From Nocardia higoensis NBRC 100133 (GTDB lineage Bacteria > Actinomycetota > Actinomycetes > Mycobacteriales > Mycobacteriaceae): a stretch of DNA of 64,000 bases. The position numbers were made by a program, and so were the translations under genes. The notes under the pieces were generated by a model that was not told the origin of the DNA, did no database searches, and saw only the letters and a program-made list of their open reading frames with translations. How positions within the stretch are numbered: position 1 is the first letter of the stretch; every line of letters starts with the position of its first letter. Positions 1 through 7,833 of the stretch are shown one piece after another. Location: contig NZ_BAGA01000132.1 in NCBI RefSeq assembly GCF_000308595.1, positions 1 through 64,000 of the forward strand, written 5' to 3'.

Positions 1-112
1 AGGGCCCCCGTCACAGGACCGGAAGACACAACCTGTGAGCGGTCAGGGCCCGGAGGAGGCAGCGCAGCATCACCACGCAGGGCCCCCGTCACAGGAGCGG
101 AAGACACAACCT
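1..112. repeat. Imperfect 34-bp direct repeat, 78-bp period
   Basis: Bases 1-34 and 79-112 are the same 34-bp sequence with one difference (C at 19, G at 97). The period is 78 bp, or 26 codons, so both copies read in the same frame as the MaoC gene and encode GPPSQ[D/E]RKTQP. The left copy touches the window edge, so more copies may lie upstream. It probably arose by tandem duplication at the 5' end of the gene; the effect on the true start codon is unclear. Confidence 0.85.
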
Positions 113-628
113 CGACCCGAGCCTTCGGTGCCGTCGGAACTGCGGCGGGTCGTCCAGCGGGGCCTGTGGTTCGAGGAGTTCGAGACCGATGTGATCTACG
201 AGCACCGGCCCGGCCGCACCATCACCGAGGCCGACAACGTCCTGTTCACCACGCTCACCATGAACACCCAGGCACTGCACTTGGACGCCGCGTTCAGTGA
301 TGCGCTGCCGCCGTTCAACAAGCGCCTGGTGAACTCCATGTTCACCCTCTCGACGATGGTCGGCCTTTCGGTCGCCCAGCTGACCCAGGGAACCATCGTG
401 GGCAATCTCGGGTTCTCCGAAATCGCCTTTCCCAAGCCGCTTTTCCACGGCGACACCATGTACGCCGAAACCGTGGTCATCGGCAAGCGCGCGTCCGAGT
501 CGCGACCGGGCGAGGGTGTGGTCACCTTCGCGCACACCGCGCGCAATCAACACGGCGAGGTGGTCGCGACGGCCACCCGTAAGACCATGGTCCGGTTCCG
601 CCCGGACCGGTCGGGAACGGAGCAGTAG
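35..628 (+). CDS. MaoC-family (R)-specific enoyl-CoA hydratase-like protein
   Basis: Hotdog-fold MaoC-like dehydratase that would hydrate a CoA-bound enoyl substrate in the cytosol. The characteristic block is HRPGRTITEADNVLFTTL followed by MNTQALHLD (about residues 57-85), and a second hotdog half ends near FRPDRS. Length fits the single-domain family. The start is uncertain: GTG at 35 is used here, but the frame is open to the window edge, and GTG at 128 (VPSELRR) would remove a low-complexity leader containing the repeated GPPSQ[D/E]RKTQP peptide. The stop directly abuts the CitE-like gene, so the two are one transcript. In Mycobacterium tuberculosis a similar MaoC gene (Rv2499c) sits beside the CitE-like Rv2498c in a leucine-catabolism region. 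By analogy this may hydrate a 3-methylglutaconyl-CoA-type intermediate, which is inference. Confidence 0.85.
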   Translation: MSGQGPEEAAQHHHAGPPSQERKTQPRPEPSVPSELRRVVQRGLWFEEFETDVIYEHRPGRTITEADNVLFTTLTMNTQALHLDAAFSDALPPFNKRLVNSMFTLSTMVGLSVAQLTQGTIVGNLGFSEIAFPKPLFHGDTMYAETVVIGKRASESRPGEGVVTFAHTARNQHGEVVATATRKTMVRFRPDRSGTEQ

Positions 629-1456
629 ATGTCGGGTACGGGTAGCCCATGGGAGATGCCGGGGCCGGCGTGGCTGTTCTGCCCCGCCGATCGTCCGGAA
701 CGGTTCGCGAAGGCGGCCGCCGCGGCCGATGTGGTGATCCTCGACCTCGAAGACGGGGTGGCGCCCGCCGACAAGGCCGCCGCCCGTGCGGCCCTCGTTT
801 CCACGCCGCTCGATCCCGAGCGCACCGTGATCCGGGTGAACGCGGCGGGCACCGAGGACCACGCTCTCGATCTGCTCGCCCTGGCCGACACCCGTTATCG
901 CAGGCTCATGCTGCCCAAGGCGGAATCCGCCGAGCAGATCACCGACCTCGCCGATTTCGAGGTCATCGCGCTGGTCGAGTCGCCGTCGGGGGCACTCGCG
1001 GTGAACCGGGCGGTGCGGGCCCGCAACGCCATCGGCGTCATGTGGGGCGCGGAGGATCTCGTCGCCGGGCTCGGCGGCACGAGCAGCAGGCACCCGGACG
1101 GCACCTATCGCGATGTGGCCAGGCACGTCCGCTCCACCACCCTGCTTGCCGCCAAGGCTTACGGCAAGCTGGCGCTGGACTCGGTCTACCTGAACATCCG
1201 CGATCTCGACGGACTGCGCGCCGAGTCCGAGGACGCGGTGGCCTCCGGCTTCGACATCAAGGTCGCCATCCACCCGAGCCAGGTCGAGGTGATCCGGTCC
1301 GCCTACGCGCCCTCGGAGGAGGAGATCTCCTGGGCGAAGCGGGTTCTCGCCGAAGTGCCGAATCATCGCGGCGTGTTCGCCTTCGAGGGCCGGATGGTCG
1401 ACGGCCCGGTCCTGCTGCACGCCGAACAACTGCTGCGCCGCGCCGGCCGCGACTGA
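629..1456 (+). CDS. CitE-like beta-hydroxyacyl-CoA lyase (HpcH/HpaI aldolase family)
   Basis: 275-residue TIM-barrel lyase of the CitE branch. Visible motifs are VILDLEDGVAPADK (about 35-48), the MLPKAES strand, and the metal-ligand segments ALVESPSG and GAEDLVAGLGG, with the Glu and Asp that bind Mg2+ in the family. Free-standing CitE proteins of this type, without CitD or CitF partners, cleave beta-hydroxyacyl-CoA. The M. tuberculosis relative Rv2498c has been described as acting on HMG-CoA and citramalyl-CoA in leucine and itaconate breakdown. The ATG follows the preceding stop with no gap, so translation is probably coupled. With acetoacetyl-CoA synthetase next, cleavage of HMG-CoA to acetyl-CoA plus acetoacetate is the most economical reading. 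The family assignment is firm; the substrate is inferred. Confidence 0.9.
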   Translation: MSGTGSPWEMPGPAWLFCPADRPERFAKAAAAADVVILDLEDGVAPADKAAARAALVSTPLDPERTVIRVNAAGTEDHALDLLALADTRYRRLMLPKAESAEQITDLADFEVIALVESPSGALAVNRAVRARNAIGVMWGAEDLVAGLGGTSSRHPDGTYRDVARHVRSTTLLAAKAYGKLALDSVYLNIRDLDGLRAESEDAVASGFDIKVAIHPSQVEVIRSAYAPSEEEISWAKRVLAEVPNHRGVFAFEGRMVDGPVLLHAEQLLRRAGRD

Positions 1457-1482
1457 TCATCCAGGCACAGAGGAGTACCGCC

Positions 1483-3438
1483 ATGCAACCCCAGTGGACG
1501 CCGGCCGAGAGCGATATCGCCGAGGCCAGAATCACCGATTTCGCCCGGTTCGCCGCCGAGAACGGCAGTTTCGAGGCGCCGGAAGGTCCCGAGGCGGCCG
1601 GTTATCACCGGCTGTGGGAATGGTCGGTGAGCGATCTGCCCGGATTCTGGCGCGCGGTCTGGGAGTACTTCGATCTCGGGGAGATCGCGGGCGAGGTGCT
1701 GGCCGACGACCGGATGCCCGGGGCGGACTGGTTCCCCGGCACCCGCCTGAACTACGTCGACCAGGTGCTGCGCCAGGCCCGCACCGACCGTCCGGCGATC
1801 CTGGCGGTCTCCGAGGACGAGCCGCCCCGCGAGATCTCCTGGGCAGAACTGCTCGGGCAGACCGCCGCGATGGCGCACACGCTGCGGGAACTCGGCGTCC
1901 AGCCGGGCGACCGTGTCATCGGCTACCTGCCCAACATCCCCGAAGCCGTGATCGCCTTTCTCGCGACGGCGAGCATCGGCGCCGTGTGGAGCGCCTGTGG
2001 CCAGGACTACTCGCCCAAGGCGGCCCTCGACCGGCTGGGCCAACTCGAGCCCACGGTCCTGATCACCGCCGACGGCTATCGCTTCGGCGGCAAGGCCCAC
2101 GACAAGAGCGCCGATATCGCCGCCTTGCGTGCGGGCCTGCCGAGCCTGCGCTCGACCATCGTGGTGCACCGGCTCGGCGCGTCCGTGCCGGAGACGACCG
2201 CATGGACGGAGGCAGTCGCCGACTCCGGGCGCACGCCGGATCTGCAGACCGAGCAGGTCGCCTTCGACCATCCGCTGTGGATCGTGTTCTCCTCCGGCAC
2301 CACCGGCCTGCCCAAGGGCATCGTCCACGGTCACGGCGGCGTCCTCCTCGAACACCTCAAAGCTGTTGCCCTGCAATCGGATATCGGTCCCGAGGACACC
2401 TTCTTCTGGTACACGAGCCCGAGCTGGATGATGTGGAACTTCCAGGTCGCCGGGCTGCTGACCGGCTCGACCATCGTCTGTTACGACGGCAGCCCCACCT
2501 ATCCCGCCCCGGACGGCCTGTGGCGGCTGGCCGCCGAGACCGGTGCCACCGTGCTGGGCACCAGCCCCGGTTATGTCCTGGCCTGCATCAAGGCGGGCGC
2601 GCGCCCGGCCGCCGAGCACGACCTGTCGGCGCTGCGCCTGGTCGGCATCACCGGTTCGGCACTGCCGCCCTCCTCGGCCCTGTGGCTGAGCGACAATGTC
2701 GGTGTGCCGGTCGCCTCCATCAGCGGAGGTACCGACGTGGTGTCGGCCTTCCTGGGCTGGGCCCGCACCGTCCCGGTCTGGCCGGGCGAGTTGTCGGTGC
2801 CCTATCTGGGCGTCGCCCTGGACGCCTACGACGCGTCGGGTAACTCGGTGCGCGGTGAGGTCGGCGAACTGGTCGTCACCGCGCCCATGCCGTCCATGCC
2901 GGTCTCGTTCTGGCGCGACGAGGACGGAAAGCGTTACCACGACGCATATTTCGACATGTTCCCCGGCGTCTGGCGGCACGGCGACTGGATCACGCGCACC
3001 GCGCACGGCAGCATCGTGGTGCACGGCCGCTCGGATTCCACGCTCAACCGCCACGGCATCCGGATGGGCAGCGCCGACATCTACCAGGCGGTGGAGAGTC
3101 TGCCCGAGATCGCCGAGGCACTGGTGATCGGCGTGGAACAGCCCGACGGCGGTTACTGGATGCCGCTGTTCGTCCTGCTCGCCCCCGGCGCGGAACTGAC
3201 CGCGGAACTCGTCGACCGTATCGGGCAGACCATCCGCACCGAAGTCTCGCCCCGGCACGTCCCCGACGAGATCCTGCTAGCCCCCGGCATCCCACACACC
3301 CGAACCGGCAAGAAGCTGGAGGTACCGATCAAGAAGCTGCTCCAGGGCGCGGACGCCACCCGCGTCGTCGAACGCAGCGCCGTCGACGCCCCCGACCTGC
3401 TGGACTGGTACGCGGCCGTTCGCCCAGCCGGCACGTAG
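1483..3438 (+). CDS. aacS: Acetoacetyl-CoA synthetase (acetoacetate-CoA ligase)
   Basis: 651-residue adenylate-forming ligase that converts acetoacetate, ATP and CoA to acetoacetyl-CoA. The N-terminal cap (PGFWRAVWEYFDL, about 53-65) is typical of the AacS/Acs group. The P-loop-like core is SSGTTGLPKG (near residue 272), and HTRTGKKLEVPIKKLL near the C-terminus carries the catalytic lysine region. Length matches the 650-660 residues usual for AacS. ATG at 1483 is chosen because AGAGGAG lies 8 bases upstream and translation begins with the conserved cap; the same frame is open far upstream only as a shadow of the CitE-like gene. It follows that gene by 26 bp. Its role would be to recover acetoacetate released by the lyase. 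Confidence 0.94.
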   Translation: MQPQWTPAESDIAEARITDFARFAAENGSFEAPEGPEAAGYHRLWEWSVSDLPGFWRAVWEYFDLGEIAGEVLADDRMPGADWFPGTRLNYVDQVLRQARTDRPAILAVSEDEPPREISWAELLGQTAAMAHTLRELGVQPGDRVIGYLPNIPEAVIAFLATASIGAVWSACGQDYSPKAALDRLGQLEPTVLITADGYRFGGKAHDKSADIAALRAGLPSLRSTIVVHRLGASVPETTAWTEAVADSGRTPDLQTEQVAFDHPLWIVFSSGTTGLPKGIVHGHGGVLLEHLKAVALQSDIGPEDTFFWYTSPSWMMWNFQVAGLLTGSTIVCYDGSPTYPAPDGLWRLAAETGATVLGTSPGYVLACIKAGARPAAEHDLSALRLVGITGSALPPSSALWLSDNVGVPVASISGGTDVVSAFLGWARTVPVWPGELSVPYLGVALDAYDASGNSVRGEVGELVVTAPMPSMPVSFWRDEDGKRYHDAYFDMFPGVWRHGDWITRTAHGSIVVHGRSDSTLNRHGIRMGSADIYQAVESLPEIAEALVIGVEQPDGGYWMPLFVLLAPGAELTAELVDRIGQTIRTEVSPRHVPDEILLAPGIPHTRTGKKLEVPIKKLLQGADATRVVERSAVDAPDLLDWYAAVRPAGT

Positions 3439-3740
3439 CGCCGGCCTCGACGCGTCCTTGCAGTCCGCGGCCCAGCGCGCAGACGAGCGGACGGACCGAG
3501 CGCCACGGGAACGGCCCGACCGACCCTGCCCAGCGTCCTCCATCGAGCCGAGACGGCTGGAGCCCGCCCGGACAGGCACGATGCCGATCGGCCGCGCGAT
3601 CAGCCGCCGGCGCGGGACAGCGCGCCGTCCGGAGCGTGCAGCGCATCGCCGACTGGCTCAGGCGTGACGGCGGGGATCCAGCGCGTACCGATCTACCGCG
3701 GGTACCGCGCCGGACGATCAGCGGGAGCGGCGCACCACGG
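3439..3740. other. Convergent intergenic region
   Basis: About 300 bp between the ends of aacS and the DJ-1/PfpI gene. No convincing gene is seen; short open frames lack ribosome sites and resemble no family. An imperfect hairpin (GCGCGTACC at 3681-3689 against GGTACCGCGC at 3701-3710) could act as a weak bidirectional terminator, but it has no T-run. Confidence 0.5.
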
Positions 3741-4475
3741 TCAGCGACGGGCGCGGCGCAGCACGTTGCGCCAGATCGCGCGCTGGGCTCCGGTGACGGT
3801 GCGAACCAGCTCACTCGCGGTGAACGAACGCATCAGCAGCGCTTGATCGCCCAGCGCGGCCCGGCGCACCGCCCCGTCCGCCTTGCTCGGGTGGCCGGTG
3901 TCGAACGGCGGGTGCGGGTCGTACTCGATGCCGAGCTGGATGGCCTGCGCCCGTGCCGGGCCGTGGATCTCCCCGACCAGCCACAGCGCCATGTCGAGTC
4001 CCGCCGAGACGCCTGCCGCTGTGACGATCCTGGTGTCCGAACGTACGACGCGCTGCTCGCGCTGCGGCCGCGCGCCCATCGCGCCGAGCGCGGATTGCGC
4101 GACCCAGTGCGTGGTCGCGGGCTTGTCGTCGAGCAGCCCCGCGCCCGCGAGGATCAGCGATCCGGTGCACACCGATGTGGTCCATTCGGCCCGGCTGTGC
4201 GCGGCCCGCAGCCAGTCCAGCACTCGCCGGTCGCCGGCGAGGGCGGTCGCGGCGGGACCGCCGGGTACCACGATGATGTGCGGCGCGGGTGTCTCCTCGA
4301 AGGTGTGCGTCACACCGAGCGCCAGCACGCCGCTGTCGGTGAGCACCGGCCCGACCGCGTGGCCGACGAGCCGCACCTGTACGTCGGGCAGGAAACGCAA
4401 CACCTCGTAGGGACCGATCGCGTCCAATGCGGTCATCCCTGGATACAGCACGATCGCCACCTGTCGAGCGCTCAT
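3741..4475 (-). CDS. DJ-1/PfpI-family protein (isonitrile hydratase-like)
   Basis: 244-residue class I glutamine amidotransferase-like protein. It has the Rossmann-type start QVAIVLYPGMTALDAIGPYE, the small-residue turn VVPGGPAAT, and the nucleophile elbow SVCTGSLILAGAGLL with the reactive cysteine. The C-terminal block IEYDPHPPFDTG resembles isonitrile hydratase (InhA) and the AraC-associated PfpI group, but there is no AraC helix-turn-helix here. The start is ATG at 4475, preceded by AAAGGAG; an upstream in-frame extension lacks this support. Divergent from the first double-TetR gene across a 125-bp region, so it is a candidate target of that regulator. The substrate is unknown. Confidence 0.87.
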   Translation of the reverse strand: MSARQVAIVLYPGMTALDAIGPYEVLRFLPDVQVRLVGHAVGPVLTDSGVLALGVTHTFEETPAPHIIVVPGGPAATALAGDRRVLDWLRAAHSRAEWTTSVCTGSLILAGAGLLDDKPATTHWVAQSALGAMGARPQREQRVVRSDTRIVTAAGVSAGLDMALWLVGEIHGPARAQAIQLGIEYDPHPPFDTGHPSKADGAVRRAALGDQALLMRSFTASELVRTVTGAQRAIWRNVLRRARR

Positions 4476-4600
4476 CGGCACAACTCCTTTGTCGGACCAT
4501 CCATTCGAACGGTAGCAACGGCGACCGGCGGGAGGACCCGAGTGCCGCGGCATCGACCTGGGCAAATCCCGGTCGGGACGGCATCGTTACGATGTTCTTC
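4476..4600. promoter_or_regulatory. Divergent promoter region with palindrome ATCGTTACGAT
   Basis: This spacer separates the DJ-1/PfpI gene (left) from the first double-TetR gene (right). ATCGT-T-ACGAT at 4583-4593 is an odd-length perfect palindrome. It contains a TANNNT -10 hexamer, TACGAT at 4588-4593, seven bases before ATG 4601, the spacing of a leaderless transcript. Overlap of palindrome and -10 is what an autorepressor site would look like. Binding is inferred. Confidence 0.5.
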
Positions 4601-5884
4601 ATGAGTGTCGACAACCGCCGCACGGCGCGACCAGCGGTCGACGGCGACTCGGCACCACGTCCGATCCGGCGCAGGCCGAAGAACCGCCGGGCGCAGATCG
4701 CCGCCGCGTCGGCCGCAGCCTTCGGCGCGCTGGGCTATCACGGCGTGAGCATGGAGGACATCGCGTCGGGTCTCGGTATCAGCTCGGCCGCGCTGTACCG
4801 ACATTTCCCCAGCAAGTACGCCCTGTTCCGGGAGGAACTACTGCGGGTCGGCGCGGCGATGACCGACTCGATCCGGCTGCCGGACGAGGCGCGGGACTGG
4901 TCTGCCGAGCGCAGGCTGCGCCATGTCGTGCGGGCGGTGGCCCGGGCGGTCATCGACAACCGCGCGACAGTCACCCTGGTGCGCTGGGAAGTTCGCTACC
5001 TCGAAGAGCCCGACCAGCAGATCCTGAACGAGCAGCAGTCCACCGTGCTCGACGCCCTGGGCACCGAATTGCGTTCGCTGCGGCCGGATCTCGTCGAAGA
5101 CGATGTGCGCGTCCTGCGGGCCGCCATGCTCAGCGTGCTCACCAGCATCGCCGACCACCACGCGACACTGCCCGCGAAAGCGCTGATCCAGCTGCTCGAT
5201 TCGGTCTGCTGGACGCTGGCGCAGGCCGATCTGCCCGCCGCCGCGCCGGACCCGGAACCCCCTGCGGCCGTGGATATCCCGGATTCCTTCAAGCACGAGT
5301 TGCTGCTGCGCAAGGCCGTGGAACTGTTCCACGAGCGCGGTTACCCGAATGTCAGCGTCGAGGAGATCGCCACTGCCGCAGGTCTTTCCGCCGCGTCAGC
5401 GGTCTACCGCTTCTATCGCGGCAAGTCCGATCTGCTCGCGGCCGCCTTCCGGCGCGCCGCCGATCGAGTCTCGGCGGCGATCGGCCCGGCGGTCGCGTCG
5501 GCCCCGAGCCCGGAAGCCGCCATGAGCGTGCTGATCGAGCGTTTCGTCTCCGGCTCGTTCGCCGAGCGCGCGCTGACGTTCGTCTACTACACCGAATTCC
5601 AGCACGTGCCCGCAGAGGAACGCGCCGTGCTGCGCAATATCCAGCGACTGAACGTCGACGAGTGGAGCAAGCTCGTGCGCGACGTGCGCCCGGACCTCTC
5701 TGCCGCCGAAACCCGATTCCTCGTGCATGCCGCTTTCGCGCTCGTGGTCGACCTGGGCCGCTCCTTCGGCGAGGACCCGATCGCCTCCCAGCTACGGGTG
5801 CGTCTGCTGATGGAACTCACGCTGTTCGGCCGTCCGGTCAGCGCCGGGCAACCCGCTCCGCGAGCGGCGCGGCAAACGCCGTAA
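4601..5884 (+). CDS. Transcriptional regulator with two tandem TetR DNA-binding domains (copy 1)
   Basis: 427-residue regulator containing two complete TetR N-terminal domains. The first is about residues 28-76, with helix-turn-helix SMEDIASGLGISSAALYRHF. The second is about 227-275, with SVEEIATAAGLSAASAVYRF. Each is followed by an alpha-helical segment, so the protein looks like a fused TetR dimer with two effector-type domains. ATG 4601 is preferred to ATG 4592 because a TACGAT -10 lies seven bases upstream, which suggests leaderless translation, and no ribosome site is visible for either codon. A close paralogue of the same architecture follows at 6027. Ordinary TetR proteins are near 200 residues, so this is about double length. 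Ligand and targets are unknown; the divergent DJ-1/PfpI gene is a reasonable candidate. Confidence 0.9.
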   Translation: MSVDNRRTARPAVDGDSAPRPIRRRPKNRRAQIAAASAAAFGALGYHGVSMEDIASGLGISSAALYRHFPSKYALFREELLRVGAAMTDSIRLPDEARDWSAERRLRHVVRAVARAVIDNRATVTLVRWEVRYLEEPDQQILNEQQSTVLDALGTELRSLRPDLVEDDVRVLRAAMLSVLTSIADHHATLPAKALIQLLDSVCWTLAQADLPAAAPDPEPPAAVDIPDSFKHELLLRKAVELFHERGYPNVSVEEIATAAGLSAASAVYRFYRGKSDLLAAAFRRAADRVSAAIGPAVASAPSPEAAMSVLIERFVSGSFAERALTFVYYTEFQHVPAEERAVLRNIQRLNVDEWSKLVRDVRPDLSAAETRFLVHAAFALVVDLGRSFGEDPIASQLRVRLLMELTLFGRPVSAGQPAPRAARQTP

Positions 5885-6026
5885 TGTTAACGGATATTCC
5901 GATCCTGATATTTGAAATCGCGCAGAGGAGCAGCATTGTTACGGATCCTTTGTGACCTTTGATTCAGTTTGATTCAGGTAGCGCGAGAGAGCACGACCAA
6001 GCATCCGTTTGGGATAACATCGCCGA
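5885..6026 (+). promoter_or_regulatory. AT-rich promoter/operator region of second double-TetR gene
   Basis: 142 bp clearly richer in A/T than the flanking genes. TTTGATTCAG occurs twice in perfect tandem (5958-5967, 5968-5977). TGTTAACGGA and TGTTACGGA (the latter at 5937-5945) form a second, looser repeat. TAACAT at 6015-6020 fits TANNNT and ends six bases before the ATG at 6027, as in leaderless genes. The repeats are good candidates for regulator sites, but which protein binds is not known. Confidence 0.55.
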
Positions 6027-7277
6027 ATGGACGCGCACAAGCGCCGCACTTCCGGCGGCACGGCAAGTCGCGGTCAGGCTGCCGAGCGTGTGGTCCGCAA
6101 ACGTCCCCGAGACCGTCGCGCGCAGATCGCCGCCGCCTCCGCCGAGGCCTTCGGACTGCTCGGCTATCACGGTGTGAGCATGGAGGACATCGCCTCACGC
6201 CTCGACATCAGCTCCACCGCCCTCTACCGGCACTACCCGAGCAAGTACGCGCTGTTCCGGGAAGAGGCCTTGCGGCTGAGCGCGCTGTGCGAGGAAGCCG
6301 TCACACTGCCCCCGGCGCTGCGCGCCGCACCCGCCCGTGACCGCATCGAGCACGTCATCGGCGCCCTGATCGACCGTGCGATCGCCAACCGCAGGGGTTC
6401 CGCGCTGCTGCGCTGGCAGAGCCGTTACCTCGAGCCCGAGGACTATCACGCGATGATGAAGCAACTGGCCGACGGCCAGGACGTGTTGTGCGATCTGCTC
6501 GCGCAGCACCGTCCCGAACTCGACCAGGACGATCGCATCGTCCTGTCCGCCTCGGCGCTCAGCGCGATCGGCTCCATCTCCGATCACCAGGTCTCCATCC
6601 CGGTGCGGGCACTGACCGGACTGTTGCGCGTGTCCGCCTACGCCGTACTCGACAGCGAACTGCCGCCCGCCGGGAGCGCCGCCGAGACCGCCCGGCCCGC
6701 GGAGATCCCGCTCACCTTCAAACACGAACTGCTGCTCAAGAAGTCGGTGGAGCTGTTCCACCAGCGCGGCTATCCCAATGTCAGCGTCGAGGACATCGCC
6801 AATGCGGCGGGCCTGCCCGCGTCGTCGGCCGTCTACCGCTTCTATCGCAGCAAGGGAGATATTCTCGCCGCCGCCTTCCGGCGCGCCGCCGACCGCGTCT
6901 CCGCGGCCATCGGGCCGGCCATCGCCTCCACCGACGGCCCGCGCGAAGCCCTCACCAGACTCGTGGAACTCTATGTGGACGGCTCCTTCGCCGAGCGTGA
7001 GCTGACCTTCGTCTACTACGCCGAGATCAGCAATGTCCCCCGGGAGGACCGCACCCTCCTGCGCAATATCCAGCGCCTGAACGTCGAGGAATGGGCCAAA
7101 CTGCTCGTCCGGACCCGCCCCGAGCTCTCCCCGGCCGAGGCGCGCGTTCTCGTGCACGCCGCCCTCGCCCAGGTCGTGGACCTGGGCCAATGGCTCGGAC
7201 CGGACAATCAGATCTGCGACCGGGCCCGGGTCATCCACCTCATGCACGCCATCCTCTTCGGCCCCGCCGCCCCGTGA
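6027..7277 (+). CDS. Transcriptional regulator with two tandem TetR DNA-binding domains (copy 2)
   Basis: 416-residue paralogue of the preceding gene, with the same order of two TetR domains. The first helix-turn-helix is SMEDIASRLDISSTALYRHY and the second SVEDIANAAGLPASSAVYRF. Long stretches match copy 1 almost exactly, including RRAQIAAASAEAFG, FKHELLLKKSVELFHQRGYP, AAFRRAADRVSAAIGPA and LRNIQRLNVEEW, while the segments after the first helix-turn-helix differ more. This fits a tandem gene duplication with divergence of the ligand-sensing part. ATG 6027 sits directly after a TAACAT -10 and has no clear ribosome site. A perfect GC palindrome (7278-7291) follows the stop codon. Targets are unknown. 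Confidence 0.9.
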   Translation: MDAHKRRTSGGTASRGQAAERVVRKRPRDRRAQIAAASAEAFGLLGYHGVSMEDIASRLDISSTALYRHYPSKYALFREEALRLSALCEEAVTLPPALRAAPARDRIEHVIGALIDRAIANRRGSALLRWQSRYLEPEDYHAMMKQLADGQDVLCDLLAQHRPELDQDDRIVLSASALSAIGSISDHQVSIPVRALTGLLRVSAYAVLDSELPPAGSAAETARPAEIPLTFKHELLLKKSVELFHQRGYPNVSVEDIANAAGLPASSAVYRFYRSKGDILAAAFRRAADRVSAAIGPAIASTDGPREALTRLVELYVDGSFAERELTFVYYAEISNVPREDRTLLRNIQRLNVEEWAKLLVRTRPELSPAEARVLVHAALAQVVDLGQWLGPDNQICDRARVIHLMHAILFGPAAP

Positions 7278-7349
7278 CCGGCGATCGCCGGCTCCGCACC
7301 GCTCCGCAATCGGCCCTGGAAAAATAATCGGAGAAAACTGGGCGGGAAT

Positions 7350-7376
7350 GTCGAGACCGGCGTGCCCGCTCCGTCC
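7350..7376 (+). promoter_or_regulatory. ECF42-type promoter, TGTCGA-N17-CGTC
   Basis: TGTCGA at 7350-7355 is followed after 17 bases by CGTC at 7373-7376. ECF42 sigma factors are reported to recognise TGTCGA at -35 and CG(A/T)C at -10, often ahead of DGPF genes. Here the site lies about 50 bp ahead of a DGPF gene that is coupled to an ECF42-like sigma factor, so autoregulation is likely. Confidence 0.7.
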
Positions 7377-7425
7377 CAGGGGTGAGCGACCGACCGGGGT
7401 CGCCGGAACCGAAGGGAAGATTGTC

Positions 7426-7833
7426 ATGGCGAAGTACCTGCTGCTCAAGCACTACCGGGGGGCGCCCGCGGCGGTCAACAACGTTCCGATGGATCGGTGG
7501 ACGCCGGAGGAGATCCAGGCACACATGCAGTACATGCACGACTTCGCGGCGAAACTGGAGGCCAGTGGCGAATTCGTCGACGGCCAGGCGCTGGCGCCGG
7601 AAGGCGCGTGGGTGCGCTCCGACGGTGCCGGCAAGCCGCCGGTGACCGACGGTCCGTTCGCCGAGACCAAGGATCTGATCGCCGGATGGATGATCATCGA
7701 CGTGGATTCCTACGACCGTGCCGTCGAACTCGCCGGCGAGCTCTCGGCGGCGCCCGGTGCGGGCGGCGAGCCGATCCACGAGTGGCTCGAGGTCCGGCCG
7801 TTCCTGACCGCCCCTCCCACCGTCACCGAGTGA
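7426..7833 (+). CDS. DGPF/YCII-domain protein associated with ECF42 sigma factor
   Basis: 135-residue dimeric alpha-beta barrel-type protein of the YCII family. The name-giving motif is VTDGPFAETKDLIAGW (about residues 69-84), and the N-terminus MAKYLLLKHYRG is the usual first strand. Such proteins are encoded beside ECF42 sigma factors and belong to their regulon; their biochemical activity is not established. The start ATG 7426 has GAAGGGAAG upstream; in-frame codons further 5' are unsupported. The stop overlaps the sigma-factor start in a GTGA arrangement, which implies translational coupling. A matching ECF42-like promoter precedes the gene. Confidence 0.9.
   Translation: MAKYLLLKHYRGAPAAVNNVPMDRWTPEEIQAHMQYMHDFAAKLEASGEFVDGQALAPEGAWVRSDGAGKPPVTDGPFAETKDLIAGWMIIDVDSYDRAVELAGELSAAPGAGGEPIHEWLEVRPFLTAPPTVTE

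Noticed and set aside
649..1482. Upstream extension of acetoacetyl-CoA synthetase
   Set aside because: The extended part is a shadow of the CitE-like gene in another frame; the conserved N-terminal cap and ribosome site fix the start at 1483.
3458..3667. Small open frame in the aacS to DJ-1/PfpI gap
   Set aside because: Arg/Ala-rich, no ribosome site, no family resemblance.
7278..7291. Palindrome CCGGCGATCGCCGG after the second TetR gene as a terminator
   Set aside because: Perfect as a DNA palindrome, but as RNA only a five-base stem with a GATC loop can form and no T-run follows.
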